From Phycisphaeraceae bacterium (GTDB taxonomy: Bacteria > Planctomycetota > Phycisphaerae > Phycisphaerales > UBA1924): DNA of 64,000 nucleotides. The DNA lies in contig JAJTHN010000012.1 of the NCBI GenBank assembly GCA_021297895.1, forward strand, positions 1 to 64,000, written 5' to 3'. Both the position numbers and the translations under genes were made by a program. The stretch's first letter is position 1. Each line of letters opens with the position of its first letter. Positions 9,203 through 18,512 of the stretch are shown here, piece after piece. The notes under the pieces were generated by a model. That model worked only from the letters and a program-made list of their open reading frames with translations. It did no database searches and was not told the DNA's origin.

Positions 9203-9480
9203 CCTCGCCGTCCGCTCCGCAGTCGCCCCCTGCCGATCGCTCGGCGCGCGTTCGCCTGATCCTCAGCACGCCGTTCATACTGGCCATCCGCATGTACCAG
9301 GTGCTGCTCAGCCCGCTCATGGCCGGACATTGCCGGTTCCACCCGACCTGCTCGCACTACGGCATCGAGGCTTATCGCGTGCACGGGCCGATCGTCGGCT
9401 CGTGGCTGACGCTCCGCCGATTGGCCCGCTGCCACCCCTTCGGCGGCAAGGGGTATGACCCCGTGCCGCCGCGGCGATAA
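9199..9480 (+). CDS. yidD: Membrane protein insertion efficiency factor YidD
   Basis: A 93-residue YidD protein. The conserved core is present: HCRFHPTCSHYGIEAYRVHG, then LTLRRLARCHPFGGKGYDPVP, with the family cysteines. A predicted amphipathic/hydrophobic segment (about residues 20-38) associates it with the inner membrane, where it assists YidC-dependent insertion. Its ATG overlaps the rnpA stop, so translation is coupled. yidC, normally next, is not in the window; a TetR regulator follows instead. Confidence 0.92.
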   Translation: MTSPSAPQSPPADRSARVRLILSTPFILAIRMYQVLLSPLMAGHCRFHPTCSHYGIEAYRVHGPIVGSWLTLRRLARCHPFGGKGYDPVPPRR

Positions 9481-9564
9481 GCAGCGCGGGTGTGCCCAGT
9501 CGCCCGCTCTGGTCGTCTACCATCCGCCGCCACGCATCACCCCCCGCTGGAGCCCGCCCACCCG

Positions 9565-10185
9565 ATGTCACGACTCCCCGCGGCCATGCGACGCGAGCAA
9601 CTGCTCGAGACCGCCGCCAAGGTCTTCGCGGCACGTGGCTACTCGGGCACGACCACCGCCGAACTGGCCAAGGCCGCAGGCGTGAGCGAGCCGATCATCT
9701 ATCGCCACTTTGACAGCAAAAAAGAGCTGTTCATCGAACTGGTCCGCAAAACCAGCCGCGACACCATCGCCAACTGGGAGAATGGCCTGCACGGCCTGAC
9801 CGATCCCGCCGAGCGGCTGCTGCGGCTGCTAGGCTCGAATCCCATGGTCTCTCCCGACGGCGCGATCAAGTACCGCGTGATCGTGCAGGCCATGACCGAG
9901 GTCGAGGATCAGGAAATCCAACTCGCCCTGCAGGACCACATCCGCGCTCTGCACGAGTTTCTCCGCGCACAGATCGACGCGACCCAGGCCTCCGGCGTCG
10001 TGCCCAAGCGCTATTCCGCCGACCTGACCGCCTGGCTGCTCATCTACCTCGGTCTTGGATACGGCACGCTCAGCGCCTTGCACGTGGCCAATCACGGTTA
10101 CGACGCATCGGGCGCTCACGTTGATGATGTCATCGGCGCCCTCATGCTCGGCGCGGCGTTCAAGCGCCGGCGCGAAGGGCCCTGA
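9565..10185 (+). CDS. TetR/AcrR family transcriptional regulator
   Basis: A 206-residue regulator. The N-terminal TetR DNA-binding domain covers about residues 8-54, with AAKVFAARGYSGTTTAELAK and the recognition helix VSEPIIYRHFDSKKELF. The C-terminal ligand/dimerisation part is all-helical and does not indicate a ligand. The start at 9565 was preferred over an upstream in-frame ATG at 9490 because the helix-turn-helix normally begins within 10-15 residues. No efflux or enzyme gene is divergent from it; the next gene, a DUF1338 enzyme, lies 204 bp downstream on the same strand, so its target is unknown. Confidence 0.88.
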   Translation: MSRLPAAMRREQLLETAAKVFAARGYSGTTTAELAKAAGVSEPIIYRHFDSKKELFIELVRKTSRDTIANWENGLHGLTDPAERLLRLLGSNPMVSPDGAIKYRVIVQAMTEVEDQEIQLALQDHIRALHEFLRAQIDATQASGVVPKRYSADLTAWLLIYLGLGYGTLSALHVANHGYDASGAHVDDVIGALMLGAAFKRRREGP

Positions 10186-10389
10186 CAGTCTCGCCGTCGC
10201 CGGCCGCGCACCCGCCGCTTGGTCCGGGCCGCAGGCCCACAACAGACCACCCAAATCAACCCGAACATTCGCCTGATCTCGAAACGCTTCGGCGGTCGTG
10301 GTGTATGCTGAATCAAGGCTCCGGTCCGTTCGTCCGTGTCGCCGAGCGGGCCGGGGCGGGAGCAAGAACCTCCATCCGCGAGCCGAGCC

Positions 10390-12120
10390 ATGAACGCTTT
10401 CGACGACAAGATTGAGATGCAGAACCGCCTGTTCTCCGAACTCTCGCGCATGTTCGGCAAGGAGGTCCCGCTCTACGACAAGGCCCTGCTGGTCAACTTC
10501 CAGACCAACCGCACGGTCTGCTCGCTGCTCTCGCGCGTTCATGTCGGCTTTGCCGTTTCCGACGAGCAGCTCGACAAGACCTCCGGCGAGCGTCACGGCG
10601 CGATCCGCATCGGCCGTCCCGATGAGTACCGATGGATCGGCCGCTTCTTCGCGTGCTTCGCGATGCACCCGCACAACTTCTACGACATGGCCAACGTCGG
10701 GGCCAAGAGCCAGCCGATCATCGCGACCGCCTTCCGCAGCGTGCACCGCCCGGAGCACCGCGTCTTCACATCGCTGCTGCTGACCGATTACTTCGACGAC
10801 GCCACGCGAGCCCGCATCGAGGCCCTGCTGGCCCAGCGAACGGTCTTCAGCGATCGCGCCAAGGCGCTGATCGAGAAGTCGGAGTCGCAGGGCGGCCTGT
10901 CGCGCGATGACGCGACCGCGCTCATCGCCGAGGGCACGCAGCGGATCTTCAAGTGGACGGGCCAGGCCCGCGACCACGCGCTGTACAAGGAACTGTGCGA
11001 TGCCGGCTTCAAGATCGCCGCGGACATCGCGTGCTTCCAGAGCCACCACATCAATCACCTCACGCCCAACACCTTCTGCATGGACCTGTACACCAGCGCC
11101 ATGAAGATGTGCCTTGGCGAGATGGATGAGCCGACCTTCCGCTCGCGAGCCACCCTCGCGCTGACGCGCCTGAGCAAGACGGCCGACAAGGACTACATGC
11201 GCCTGACGTTCAAGCATCTCTCGCCGTCGGAGGTCGATGCATTCACTCGCGGCACCGTCAGCGCGGCGGACATCGCCTCGCTGGTCGATGCGCTGACCAC
11301 GCGCCTGCGCCAGAGCGACCTGAACCTCAGCACGCTCAAGCACGCCGGATTCAAGGACTTCACCGAAGGCCCCAGCGAGGACACGCCCGTGCTCCTCCGT
11401 CAGGACGCGTACAAGGCGCTCACCGAGCCGGTCACGTTCACCAACGCCGACGGCTCGACGATCAACACCGTGCACACGGCCCGCTTCGGCGAGATCGAGC
11501 AGCGTGCGTACGCCACGACGCCCAAGGGGCGCAAGCTCTACGACGAGTGCCTGACTCAGGCCGACAGCGCCCGCGAGAAAGACCCCGGCATGCCCAAGCG
11601 CGACTTTGCCGCGTACGAGGCGATGTACGCCCGGCCGTTCGCGCCGTTTCCCAAGACCCTTCCGGAGTTGCTCCGCGCGGGCTTGGTGCTCGGTCGGTAC
11701 TGGGCCACGGCCAAGGGCCGCGCCGCCCGCGGCACGCTGAGCACGACCGACATCCACGAACTGGTCGCTCAGGGCTATGTCGCGTATGAGGGACTGCGGT
11801 ACGAGGACTTCCTTCCCGTCTCGGCCGCGGGCATCTTCGCCAGCAACCTCAACCAGTACGGCACCAAGACCACCGCCGCATCGCGCCCGGTCTACACGCA
11901 GAAGCGGCTGGAAGACATCCTTGGCCGGAGCATCATCGACTCCGATGCGGTGTACGCCGCGATGGAGGCCGAATCGCTGCTGGCGACATACGCGGAGTTG
12001 GGCCTGATGGACAAACTCCCCGCTGATCGCAAGAGCGCACTGCAGGCCGCGGCGAGCAAGTACCCGGCCGAGGGTGCGGCCACCGCGAGCGCATCGGCCC
12101 CTGTTCCCGCCGGAGTCTGA
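10390..12120 (+). CDS. DUF1338 family protein, 2-oxoadipate dioxygenase/decarboxylase (HglS/YdcJ) type
   Basis: A 576-residue member of the VOC-fold DUF1338 family. Known HglS enzymes use Fe(II) and O2 to turn 2-oxoadipate into D-2-hydroxyglutarate in lysine catabolism. The expected metal and substrate residues are visible: ERHGAIRIG with His69 and Arg73 four residues later, HHINHLTPN with His223, and RFGEIEQRA (365-373) carrying the glutamate ligand. The C-terminus is a low-complexity Ala/Ser/Pro tail. ATG 10390 is preferred to the in-frame 10336, because the family starts near LFSELSRMF. No lysine-degradation neighbours are present, so the substrate here is an inference. A hairpin at 12166-12190 ends the transcript. 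Confidence 0.75.
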   Translation: MNAFDDKIEMQNRLFSELSRMFGKEVPLYDKALLVNFQTNRTVCSLLSRVHVGFAVSDEQLDKTSGERHGAIRIGRPDEYRWIGRFFACFAMHPHNFYDMANVGAKSQPIIATAFRSVHRPEHRVFTSLLLTDYFDDATRARIEALLAQRTVFSDRAKALIEKSESQGGLSRDDATALIAEGTQRIFKWTGQARDHALYKELCDAGFKIAADIACFQSHHINHLTPNTFCMDLYTSAMKMCLGEMDEPTFRSRATLALTRLSKTADKDYMRLTFKHLSPSEVDAFTRGTVSAADIASLVDALTTRLRQSDLNLSTLKHAGFKDFTEGPSEDTPVLLRQDAYKALTEPVTFTNADGSTINTVHTARFGEIEQRAYATTPKGRKLYDECLTQADSAREKDPGMPKRDFAAYEAMYARPFAPFPKTLPELLRAGLVLGRYWATAKGRAARGTLSTTDIHELVAQGYVAYEGLRYEDFLPVSAAGIFASNLNQYGTKTTAASRPVYTQKRLEDILGRSIIDSDAVYAAMEAESLLATYAELGLMDKLPADRKSALQAAASKYPAEGAATASASAPVPAGV

Positions 12121-12165
12121 GGTTCGCCGGCGCGCGGCGGCCTTCCGCACGCAGACAATCAAAGA

Positions 12166-12190
12166 GTTCCCGGCGCAGCGCGCCGGGAAC
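12166..12190. terminator. Bidirectional hairpin between convergent genes
   Basis: A perfect 10-bp inverted repeat, GTTCCCGGCG (12166-12175) and its complement (12181-12190), with a 5-nt loop. A/T pairs extend the stem by one base. It sits 46 bp after the DUF1338 gene and 53 bp before the stop of the convergent beta-helix gene. Only short T runs flank it, so it is terminator-like rather than a textbook intrinsic terminator. Confidence 0.7.
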
Positions 12191-12242
12191 TTGGGTGACT
12201 CCGCAGGGTTCGGAGTGTCGTGATACTGCGCCGCGTCGCCGG

Positions 12243-13529
12243 TCAGTTGGTGAAGTTCGCGTTGGGGTCGGTGGTGTTCAGGGTGCTGGTCGCGCTGTCG
12301 CCCGAAGCCGCTCCGAGGACCGCCGCAGAGCGATCGATGATCGGCCCGTAAATGCTGTTGGCGACGATGCTCCAGTTCAGCGTGGTGGCTCTGCCGCTCT
12401 GATTCTGGATGAGGATGTTCCGCTCGCCGGAGATCTGAAAGCCGAAGTCGCCGCCGTTGGTTGAGTTCCTCTCCAGCCGATTGTCCGAGCCCGTCGTACG
12501 GAACCCGGCACCCGTGCCCGCGGCTCCGTTGGCGCGTGCGACGCACCCGCGGATGGCGGAGTTGTTGATGACCACAAACCCGTTGAGCCCGTTCTCGGTC
12601 GCGCTGCAGTCGGTGAATGAAGTTGTGCCGCCCGCAGAGAAGCCCTCGCCGGTGTTGCCCGTCGCGGTGCAGTCGCTCACGCGGCTGTTCGACGAAAGCG
12701 AGAACCCGTTGGCGCTGTTCTCTGTGGCGATGCACCCGATCAGCACCGACGAAGCAAAGCCGGAGAAGCCGTTGACCGCGTTGTTGTGCGCCGCGCAGTT
12801 GATCACGCTTGCCGAGGAGCCCTGAAATCCGCTTCCACCATTGAGCCGCGCGGTGCTCCCGCTGATCGAGCTCCCAACGCCGACGACGATTCCCGAGCCG
12901 ATGTTCCCGCGGGCCACGCATCCGGAGACCACCGTCGCCGAGGCGCCCGAGATCCCAAAGAGGGCGTTGTCCACCGCGGTGCAGTCGATCACGCGGCCGC
13001 TATCGCCGACACCTATGCCCACCGCGCCGTTGTTCCGCGCGATCACCAGTTCCACACGCTTGCCGGGATCCGTACCGGACCCATCAAGGTTCACGCCGTC
13101 GCCGCCCCATTCCGTGACCGTGCCATTCCTCACGACCGTCGAGAGCACGAAGCCATCCATCACGATCCCCGAGAGCGACCCCGCAACGCCCACCAGCGCG
13201 TACCCGTTCAGATCGATCGTCACATGGCTCGCCGCGACCTCGATTCCGTGCTTGCCGGTCTGGCCCGTGATGTTTCCCGTCAGGTAGTACGAACCCGGCG
13301 CGGTGATGCGCAGCACGCTATTGGCATCACCCGGCGCCGTCGCCACAGAGAGCGCGATCCGCGGCTCGGCCTCGGCGATGGTCTTGCCCGTTGAGCCAAC
13401 AGGCCCCGCGGGCGGCGTCAAAGGCCCGCCGTGCGCTCCGGCAACCATCAGCACCAGTGCGCTCATGCCGACCGAGTGCCGCCACGCGACGCGCTTGATC
13501 TGCTTTGTTCCGTTCAGTCTCATGTTCAC
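12243..13529 (-). CDS. Secreted right-handed parallel beta-helix repeat protein
   Basis: A 428-residue protein with an N-terminal Sec signal (basic start, hydrophobic VGMSALVLMVAGAHG, about residues 18-33) followed by repeated turns of about 22-24 residues with the pattern xVxxCxAxxNxxxGI, for example VIDCTAVDNALFGISG and VSGCVARGNIGSGIVVG. This is the pectate-lyase-like parallel beta-helix seen in planctomycete exported proteins. No catalytic residues can be assigned, so enzymatic activity on polysaccharide is only possible. Two Met codons six bases apart (13529 and 13523) could start it. The gene is convergent with the DUF1338 gene and divergent from the M48 protease. Confidence 0.85.
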   Translation of the reverse strand: MNMRLNGTKQIKRVAWRHSVGMSALVLMVAGAHGGPLTPPAGPVGSTGKTIAEAEPRIALSVATAPGDANSVLRITAPGSYYLTGNITGQTGKHGIEVAASHVTIDLNGYALVGVAGSLSGIVMDGFVLSTVVRNGTVTEWGGDGVNLDGSGTDPGKRVELVIARNNGAVGIGVGDSGRVIDCTAVDNALFGISGASATVVSGCVARGNIGSGIVVGVGSSISGSTARLNGGSGFQGSSASVINCAAHNNAVNGFSGFASSVLIGCIATENSANGFSLSSNSRVSDCTATGNTGEGFSAGGTTSFTDCSATENGLNGFVVINNSAIRGCVARANGAAGTGAGFRTTGSDNRLERNSTNGGDFGFQISGERNILIQNQSGRATTLNWSIVANSIYGPIIDRSAAVLGAASGDSATSTLNTTDPNANFTN

Positions 13530-13773
13530 AGCTTGACTCCCGTGAGGAATGGTCGTGGGATCTTCCGACCTCCATCATGCGGCAAACTGCTGGCGGGTGC
13601 GTCAATCCGGTCCTGGCGACATCACCATGCGCGAAATTCACCCTTCGCCCGGCGACGGGAAACTGCCCGGATCAATGTACGAACAACCCCCGGCGTCCCG
13701 ATCGACCGCCGGTGTCGGGCTCGTCCGTCTCCGATGGTCCAACAATCCCCGGCACAAAGGAGTCCGCTCCACC

Positions 13774-14760
13774 ATGCCATCACCGCTTCCCCCAAGCACC
13801 ACCTACATCGATCTCATCGCCAAGAACAAGCGACAGAGCGTCGTGCTCATGGTCTTCATGATCGCACTTCTCGCGCTGGTCGGCGGGATCATCGCCGCCA
13901 GCCTCTCCATGGGCAACCCGCAGGCCCTGATTCCCTCGGTCATCGTCGGCATCGTCGCCGCCCTGATCACCGGAGGGCTTGGCGCGCTCTGGAGCTACTA
14001 CGCCGGCGCGAACGCCATCCTCCGCATGAGCGGCGCACAGGAGATCTCGCCCACCGACGATCCGGAGCTGTTCAACGTCGTCGATGAGGTCCGCATCGCC
14101 GCGGGTTTGCCGATGCCTCGGGTGTTCATCATCAACGACACGGCGCTCAACGCCTTCGCCACGGGGCGCGACCCGCAGCACGCCGCGGTCGCCATCACCA
14201 CCGGCCTGCGTCGGACGCTGCCGCGCGATCAACTCCAGGCCGTCATGGCGCATGAAGTCGCGCACATCCGTCACTTCGATATCCGCTTCTCGCTGCTCAT
14301 GGCCACCATGATCGGCCTCATCGCCTTTGCCTGCGATGCGTTCCTGCGCATCACACTTCACAGCCTGCGATTCGGCGGCGGCAGCCGCGGCCGTGGCAAG
14401 AACGGCGGCGGCGTGATCGTCTTCATGCTCGTCCTGCTTGTCGTCGCCGCCATCCTCGCCATCTTCGCGCCCCTTATCGGACGCTTCATCCAAATGGCCT
14501 TCTCCCGCGAGCGCGAGTATCTCGCTGATGCCGGCGCTGTCGAACTCACTCGCAACCCCGAGGCCATGATCGGCGCCCTCGAGAGCCTCTCGCGCGATCG
14601 CGATCCCTTCGTCGATCACGCCAACCGCGGCACCGCCCACATGTTCATCGTCAACCCCCTCCGCAAGATGCACGCCTCCGGCCAGGCCCTCGACTCGGCA
14701 TTCTCCAGCCATCCGCCGATCGCCAAACGAATCGATCGCCTCCGCGCTCTTCTGCGATGA
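13774..14760 (+). CDS. htpX: M48 family zinc metalloprotease, HtpX-like membrane protein
   Basis: A 328-residue inner-membrane protease of the HtpX type, involved in membrane-protein quality control. Hydrophobic segments lie at about residues 23-45 and 50-75, the zinc motif HEVAH follows in LQAVMAHEVAHIRHFD, a further membrane pair lies at about 170-185 and 210-240, and the third zinc ligand is expected in SREREYLADAGAVEL. The C-terminal SHPPIAKRIDRLRALL matches the family end. The ATG at 13774 was chosen because the TM1 segment then begins at the usual distance. An upstream extension to 13549 has no family support. It is monocistronic, followed by a 406-bp gap. Confidence 0.9.
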   Translation: MPSPLPPSTTYIDLIAKNKRQSVVLMVFMIALLALVGGIIAASLSMGNPQALIPSVIVGIVAALITGGLGALWSYYAGANAILRMSGAQEISPTDDPELFNVVDEVRIAAGLPMPRVFIINDTALNAFATGRDPQHAAVAITTGLRRTLPRDQLQAVMAHEVAHIRHFDIRFSLLMATMIGLIAFACDAFLRITLHSLRFGGGSRGRGKNGGGVIVFMLVLLVVAAILAIFAPLIGRFIQMAFSREREYLADAGAVELTRNPEAMIGALESLSRDRDPFVDHANRGTAHMFIVNPLRKMHASGQALDSAFSSHPPIAKRIDRLRALLR

Positions 14761-15166
14761 TCCCTCGACCCCCTGCGGCCCCGCCGCTCGCCAACTCGTC
14801 AGACATGGCGCAATCAGGGTGGACCATCTTCCGGGTGTATCCGGATTACGCTGTCGACAGAGCCATCCCTCCTGCTACCCAAAAAAGGGCATTTACGGAC
14901 CTCTGGCATGGAAATTCTCGCATCAGCGCGGGTTGACCGATCCGCCGAATCCGGATCGCGGTATCTCTCTCTGACATGATGCCGCGCGTTGGGTGCGCAC
15001 GCGTCGGCCGTCGTGTATACACACCGTTCTTCCCGCGCCCGCCGGTTGCGGGGCAGATCATCTCGGGTCGTACCTTCGCGGCGTCCGCGACGGCTTCCCG
15101 GGAGTCCAAGTGGTTTCATCGTCTGTGTTGTCCGCCTCAATCCGCCCGGCCTCAGGAGTCCTCGGC
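14761..15166. other. 406-bp gap without a gene
   Basis: No convincing gene. It holds a 7-bp inverted repeat at 14938-14958 (CGATCCG and complement, 7-nt loop) about 180 bp after the protease gene, which could be a weak terminator, and an A6 run near 14881. GC is lower around 14800-14990 than in the flanking genes. I cannot assign a promoter for the downstream secreted protein with confidence. Confidence 0.4.
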
Positions 15167-16642
15167 ATGTCGCGTGTCCCCGCCTTCGCTCGCCTTTCCG
15201 CACGTCGCTCGGTGCTTGCTCTCTCCATCATGCTGCTGGCAGGGTCCAGCGCGGCCGCCGCGGTGCCGACACAGTGGACGTACAAGCTGCTGGCCAAGAC
15301 CGGCAACGCCTACAACGGCCTGCCCTTCGGCGCGACGTTCCTGGCCTCGGGCATTCCCAACGACCCGGCCATCGACGCCGACGGCAACGTCGCGATCCGC
15401 TACACCGCCGCGGGCAATGTCGACGGGTACTTCTACTACAACGCCGCGAGCGACAGCGCCTCGCTCGTCCTGCCGGTCGGTACGAATCAGTTGTACGCGT
15501 CGAGCGTGGACCTGAAGGCCGGGCGCATCGCGGTGCCCGAGCAGGGCCTTGCCGGCGGCGCGAAGGTGTACTCCCTCGACGGCACCGTCGAGAAGTCGCT
15601 CACCGGCGGCGCTGCACAGGTGCTCGGCTCCATCGTCGGCCTGCGCGTCAATACCGCGGGAACCGCCGGCTTCCGCGCCTGGGCGAGCACGCCCACCGGT
15701 TCGACGATCAAGCTCGTGCTCGACAGGGGCTTCGGCGAGTCACGCACGCAGACCACGCTCGCCTCGACGAGCGATCTGGTCTACTCGCAGATCCAGACGC
15801 CCACGATGAACGACATCGAGCAGATCGGGACGAAGGTCTCGTTCTCCGCCGGCTCCGTCGGCCTTGTGCGCTTCCAGGCGGGCCAGCAGCCAACGACCGT
15901 GCTGCGGCTGAGCGACCTGACCACGCACGATTCGCTGGGCGATCTGACCTTCATGAACAACGCGGGCGAGTTCGCGTTCACCATCCGCCGCGCGGGGACG
16001 TTCCAGTGGGAACTGCGCAAGTCCTCCTCCGGCCTGGGCACGCTCATCGCCGGCGCCGGCCCGAACTTCGGCAATGGCTCCTGGACGCTCTCGACCCCGC
16101 GGATCAACAACCGCGGCATGGTCGCCTTCCGTGCCGAGGGCGCGCCCATCTCCGGCGGCTTCGGCGTCCCCGGCCTGTACATCGGCGACGGTGCTTCGCT
16201 GGCCAACGTCGTGACCTTCAACACCGCCGTGCCCAACGCCATCAACCCCGGCAACCCCGCCCTGCGAATCGGCTTTGGCAACTCGCCCAACCAGCAGACC
16301 GTTGTCGGCAATGTCGCCATGAACGACAAGGCCCAGATCGCCTTCCTCGCTCGCCTGAGCGACGGAACCTACGGCCTCATCCTCGCATCGCCGAATCCGC
16401 CCCTGACCTCCGCATGTTCTCCGGCCGACATCGCCAACACCGATGGTGATTCCGGTGCCGATGGCCGCGTCGATAACGGCGACTTCTCCCTGTTCTTCTC
16501 GGCGTTCTTCCTCCCGGGCACCGACCCTGCCCGCCTTGTCGCCGACATCGCCAACACCGACGGCGACCCCAGCCCCGACAGCACCATCGACAACGGCGAC
16601 TTCGCTCTGTTCTTCGCCACCTTCTTCACCGGCTGCCCGTAA
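15167..16642 (+). CDS. Secreted NxxGxxAF-repeat protein with dockerin-like C-terminus
   Basis: A 491-residue exported protein. A Sec signal ends near residue 34 ([16 protein letters not shown]). The body is a beta-propeller-like set of repeats of about 50-60 residues carrying the NxxGxxAF signature: [16 protein letters not shown] and a degenerate NDKAQIAF. The C-terminus (from about residue 418) holds two copies of ADIANTDGD...DNGDFxLFF, Asp/Asn-rich EF-hand-like repeats resembling dockerin type I calcium loops, a tail known from Phycisphaerales exported proteins. Role unknown; surface attachment or complex assembly is inferred. The ATG at 15167 was chosen to start the signal peptide. A strong terminator follows at 16686. 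Confidence 0.85.
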   Translation: MSRVPAFARLSARRSVLALSIMLLAGSSAAAAVPTQWTYKLLAKTGNAYNGLPFGATFLASGIPNDPAIDADGNVAIRYTAAGNVDGYFYYNAASDSASLVLPVGTNQLYASSVDLKAGRIAVPEQGLAGGAKVYSLDGTVEKSLTGGAAQVLGSIVGLRVNTAGTAGFRAWASTPTGSTIKLVLDRGFGESRTQTTLASTSDLVYSQIQTPTMNDIEQIGTKVSFSAGSVGLVRFQAGQQPTTVLRLSDLTTHDSLGDLTFMNNAGEFAFTIRRAGTFQWELRKSSSGLGTLIAGAGPNFGNGSWTLSTPRINNRGMVAFRAEGAPISGGFGVPGLYIGDGASLANVVTFNTAVPNAINPGNPALRIGFGNSPNQQTVVGNVAMNDKAQIAFLARLSDGTYGLILASPNPPLTSACSPADIANTDGDSGADGRVDNGDFSLFFSAFFLPGTDPARLVADIANTDGDPSPDSTIDNGDFALFFATFFTGCP

Positions 16643-16685
16643 CTCGCGCCCGCGGCTCGCCTTGCCCATCTTCCCGCCTGATCCC

Positions 16686-16713
16686 AAACACCCCGAATCC
16701 TCGGGGTGTTTTT
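16686..16713 (+). terminator. Intrinsic terminator
   Basis: Stem ACACCCCGA (16688-16696) with its complement (16701-16709), loop ATCC, followed by a T5 run. It ends the transcript of the NxxGxxAF protein 43 bp after its stop and separates it from icd. Confidence 0.9.
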
Positions 16714-16799
16714 CATTCGCCCCGCGGCCGGATTTCTCGCCCGCGACGCCCTCGGCTACCATCGCCCCCTCACACAACGCGTCCCGCCGCGCCCCCTGC

Positions 16800-16805
16800 A
16801 AGGAG
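16800..16805 (+). promoter_or_regulatory. Shine-Dalgarno site fixing the GTG start of icd
   Basis: AAGGAG lies 6 nt before GTG 16812. The next in-frame ATG (16830) has no comparable site, so the GTG is preferred. Confidence 0.75.
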
Positions 16806-16811
16806 TCCATC

Positions 16812-18275
16812 GTGCCTGCAAAGATCACCATGTCCGCCGGAAAACTCAGCGTCCCCGATCAGCCCATCATCCCGTTCATCGAGGGCGACGGAACCGGCCC
16901 GGACATCTGGCGCGCCAGCGTTCGCGTCTTGGATGCCGCGGTGAACAAGGCCTACGCGGGCAAGCGCAAGATCCACTGGCAGGAAGTCCTCGCGGGCGAG
17001 AAGGCCTTCAACAAGACCGGCAACTGGCTCCCCGAAGAGACCCTCGCCGCGTTCCGCGATCTGCTCGTCGGCATCAAGGGCCCGCTCACCACGCCCGTCG
17101 GCGGCGGCATCCGCTCGCTGAACGTCGCGCTGCGGCAGATCCTCGATCTGTACGTCTGCCTCCGTCCGGTCCGCTGGTTCAAGGGCGTTCCCAGCCCCGT
17201 CAAGCGGCCGCAGGACTGCGAGATGGTCATCTTCCGCGAGAACACCGAGGACATCTACGCCGGCATCGACTTCGCCGCCGGCAGCCCCGAGGCCAAGATC
17301 ATCCTCGACGCCCTGAGCGAGAAACTGCCCAAGGAGTTCAAGAAGATCCGGTTCGGCACGCAGGAGGCCGGCGCCGGCTGGGCCGCCCAGACCGGCGGCC
17401 AGTTCCCGACCGATGTCGCCGTGGGCGTGGGCATCAAGCCCGTCTCGCGCATCGGCTCGAACCGCCTGATCGCCGCCGCCATCGAGTACGCCCTGAAGGA
17501 GAAGCGCAAGAGCGTCACGCTCGTGCACAAGGGCAACATCATGAAGTTCACCGAGGGCGCGTTCAAGGACTGGGGCTACGACATCGCCCGCCGCTCGTTC
17601 CGCGAGCACATCGTCACCGAGCGTGAGTCCTGGATCCTCGGCAACAAGGAAGCCAAGCCCGACCTCTCCGCCGAGGCCAACGCCCGCATGATCGACCCCG
17701 GCTACGACATGATGACCCCCGACCAGCAGGCCAAGCTCGTCAAGGAGGTCGAGGGCGTTCTGTCGTCCATCTGGGCCACGCACGGCCCCGACCGCGACGG
17801 CAAGTCCAAGTGGAAGTCCAAGCTCATGATCAAGGACTCCATCGCCGACATCACCCTCCAGCAGGTCCTTACCCGCCCGCGCGACTTCGATGTCATCGCC
17901 ACGCTCAACCTCAACGGCGATTACCTCTCCGACGCGCTGGCCGCCCAGATCGGCGGCATCGGCATCGCCCCGGGCGCCAACATCAACTACGCCACGGGCC
18001 ACGCCATCTTCGAAGCCACCCACGGCACCGCCCCCAAGTACGCCAACCTCGATCAGGTCAACCCCGGCTCCGTCATCCTCTCCGGCGAGATGATGCTCCG
18101 CTACATGGGCTGGACCGAGGCCGCCGACCTGATCATCAAGGGCATGGACGGCGCGATCTCCGCCAAGACCGTCACGTACGACTTCGAGCGCCTCATGAAG
18201 GCCGAGGGCGAGCCGGGCGTGACCAAGGTCAAGTGCTCCGAGTTCGGCGATGCGGTGATCAAGCACATGAACTGA
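16812..18275 (+). CDS. icd: NADP-dependent isocitrate dehydrogenase
   Basis: A 487-residue beta-decarboxylating dehydrogenase of the TCA cycle, converting isocitrate to 2-oxoglutarate. Seen: [14 protein letters not shown] (27-40), the isocitrate-binding [15 protein letters not shown] with the serine that is phosphorylated in E. coli Icd, [13 protein letters not shown], the Lys/Tyr catalytic region, [28 protein letters not shown], and the cofactor region [11 protein letters not shown]. Kinase control is not implied, because aceK is not seen. It is longer than the E. coli enzyme by about 70 residues. The start is GTG, supported by AAGGAG six bases upstream. It is a single-gene unit between a terminator and a 237-bp gap. 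Confidence 0.93.
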   Translation: MPAKITMSAGKLSVPDQPIIPFIEGDGTGPDIWRASVRVLDAAVNKAYAGKRKIHWQEVLAGEKAFNKTGNWLPEETLAAFRDLLVGIKGPLTTPVGGGIRSLNVALRQILDLYVCLRPVRWFKGVPSPVKRPQDCEMVIFRENTEDIYAGIDFAAGSPEAKIILDALSEKLPKEFKKIRFGTQEAGAGWAAQTGGQFPTDVAVGVGIKPVSRIGSNRLIAAAIEYALKEKRKSVTLVHKGNIMKFTEGAFKDWGYDIARRSFREHIVTERESWILGNKEAKPDLSAEANARMIDPGYDMMTPDQQAKLVKEVEGVLSSIWATHGPDRDGKSKWKSKLMIKDSIADITLQQVLTRPRDFDVIATLNLNGDYLSDALAAQIGGIGIAPGANINYATGHAIFEATHGTAPKYANLDQVNPGSVILSGEMMLRYMGWTEAADLIIKGMDGAISAKTVTYDFERLMKAEGEPGVTKVKCSEFGDAVIKHMN

Positions 18276-18512
18276 TCCGGATCGTTCGACTTCACACCCG
18301 GAGTTGCCACGCCGTTTCGAGGGTGTCGTGCGCGATCGCGTCGCCGCAGCGCTGTGCTCTATCGGCGCGATCCCTTTCCCCTTCGGGTGATTCTCTCCGG
18401 CTCGTCGGTCATCCGCCTTTCCGGTCGACATTTCCGTGCCATACTCCTCTTCGCAGGTTCACCGTCGGCGCTCTCTGCCGACTCACAACCCAGGAAGAAG
18501 GAGATCCGCCTC

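Noticed and set aside
9829-12921. 1030-codon open frame antisense to the DUF1338 gene
   Set aside because: Typical high-GC shadow frame; the plus-strand gene has clear family motifs.
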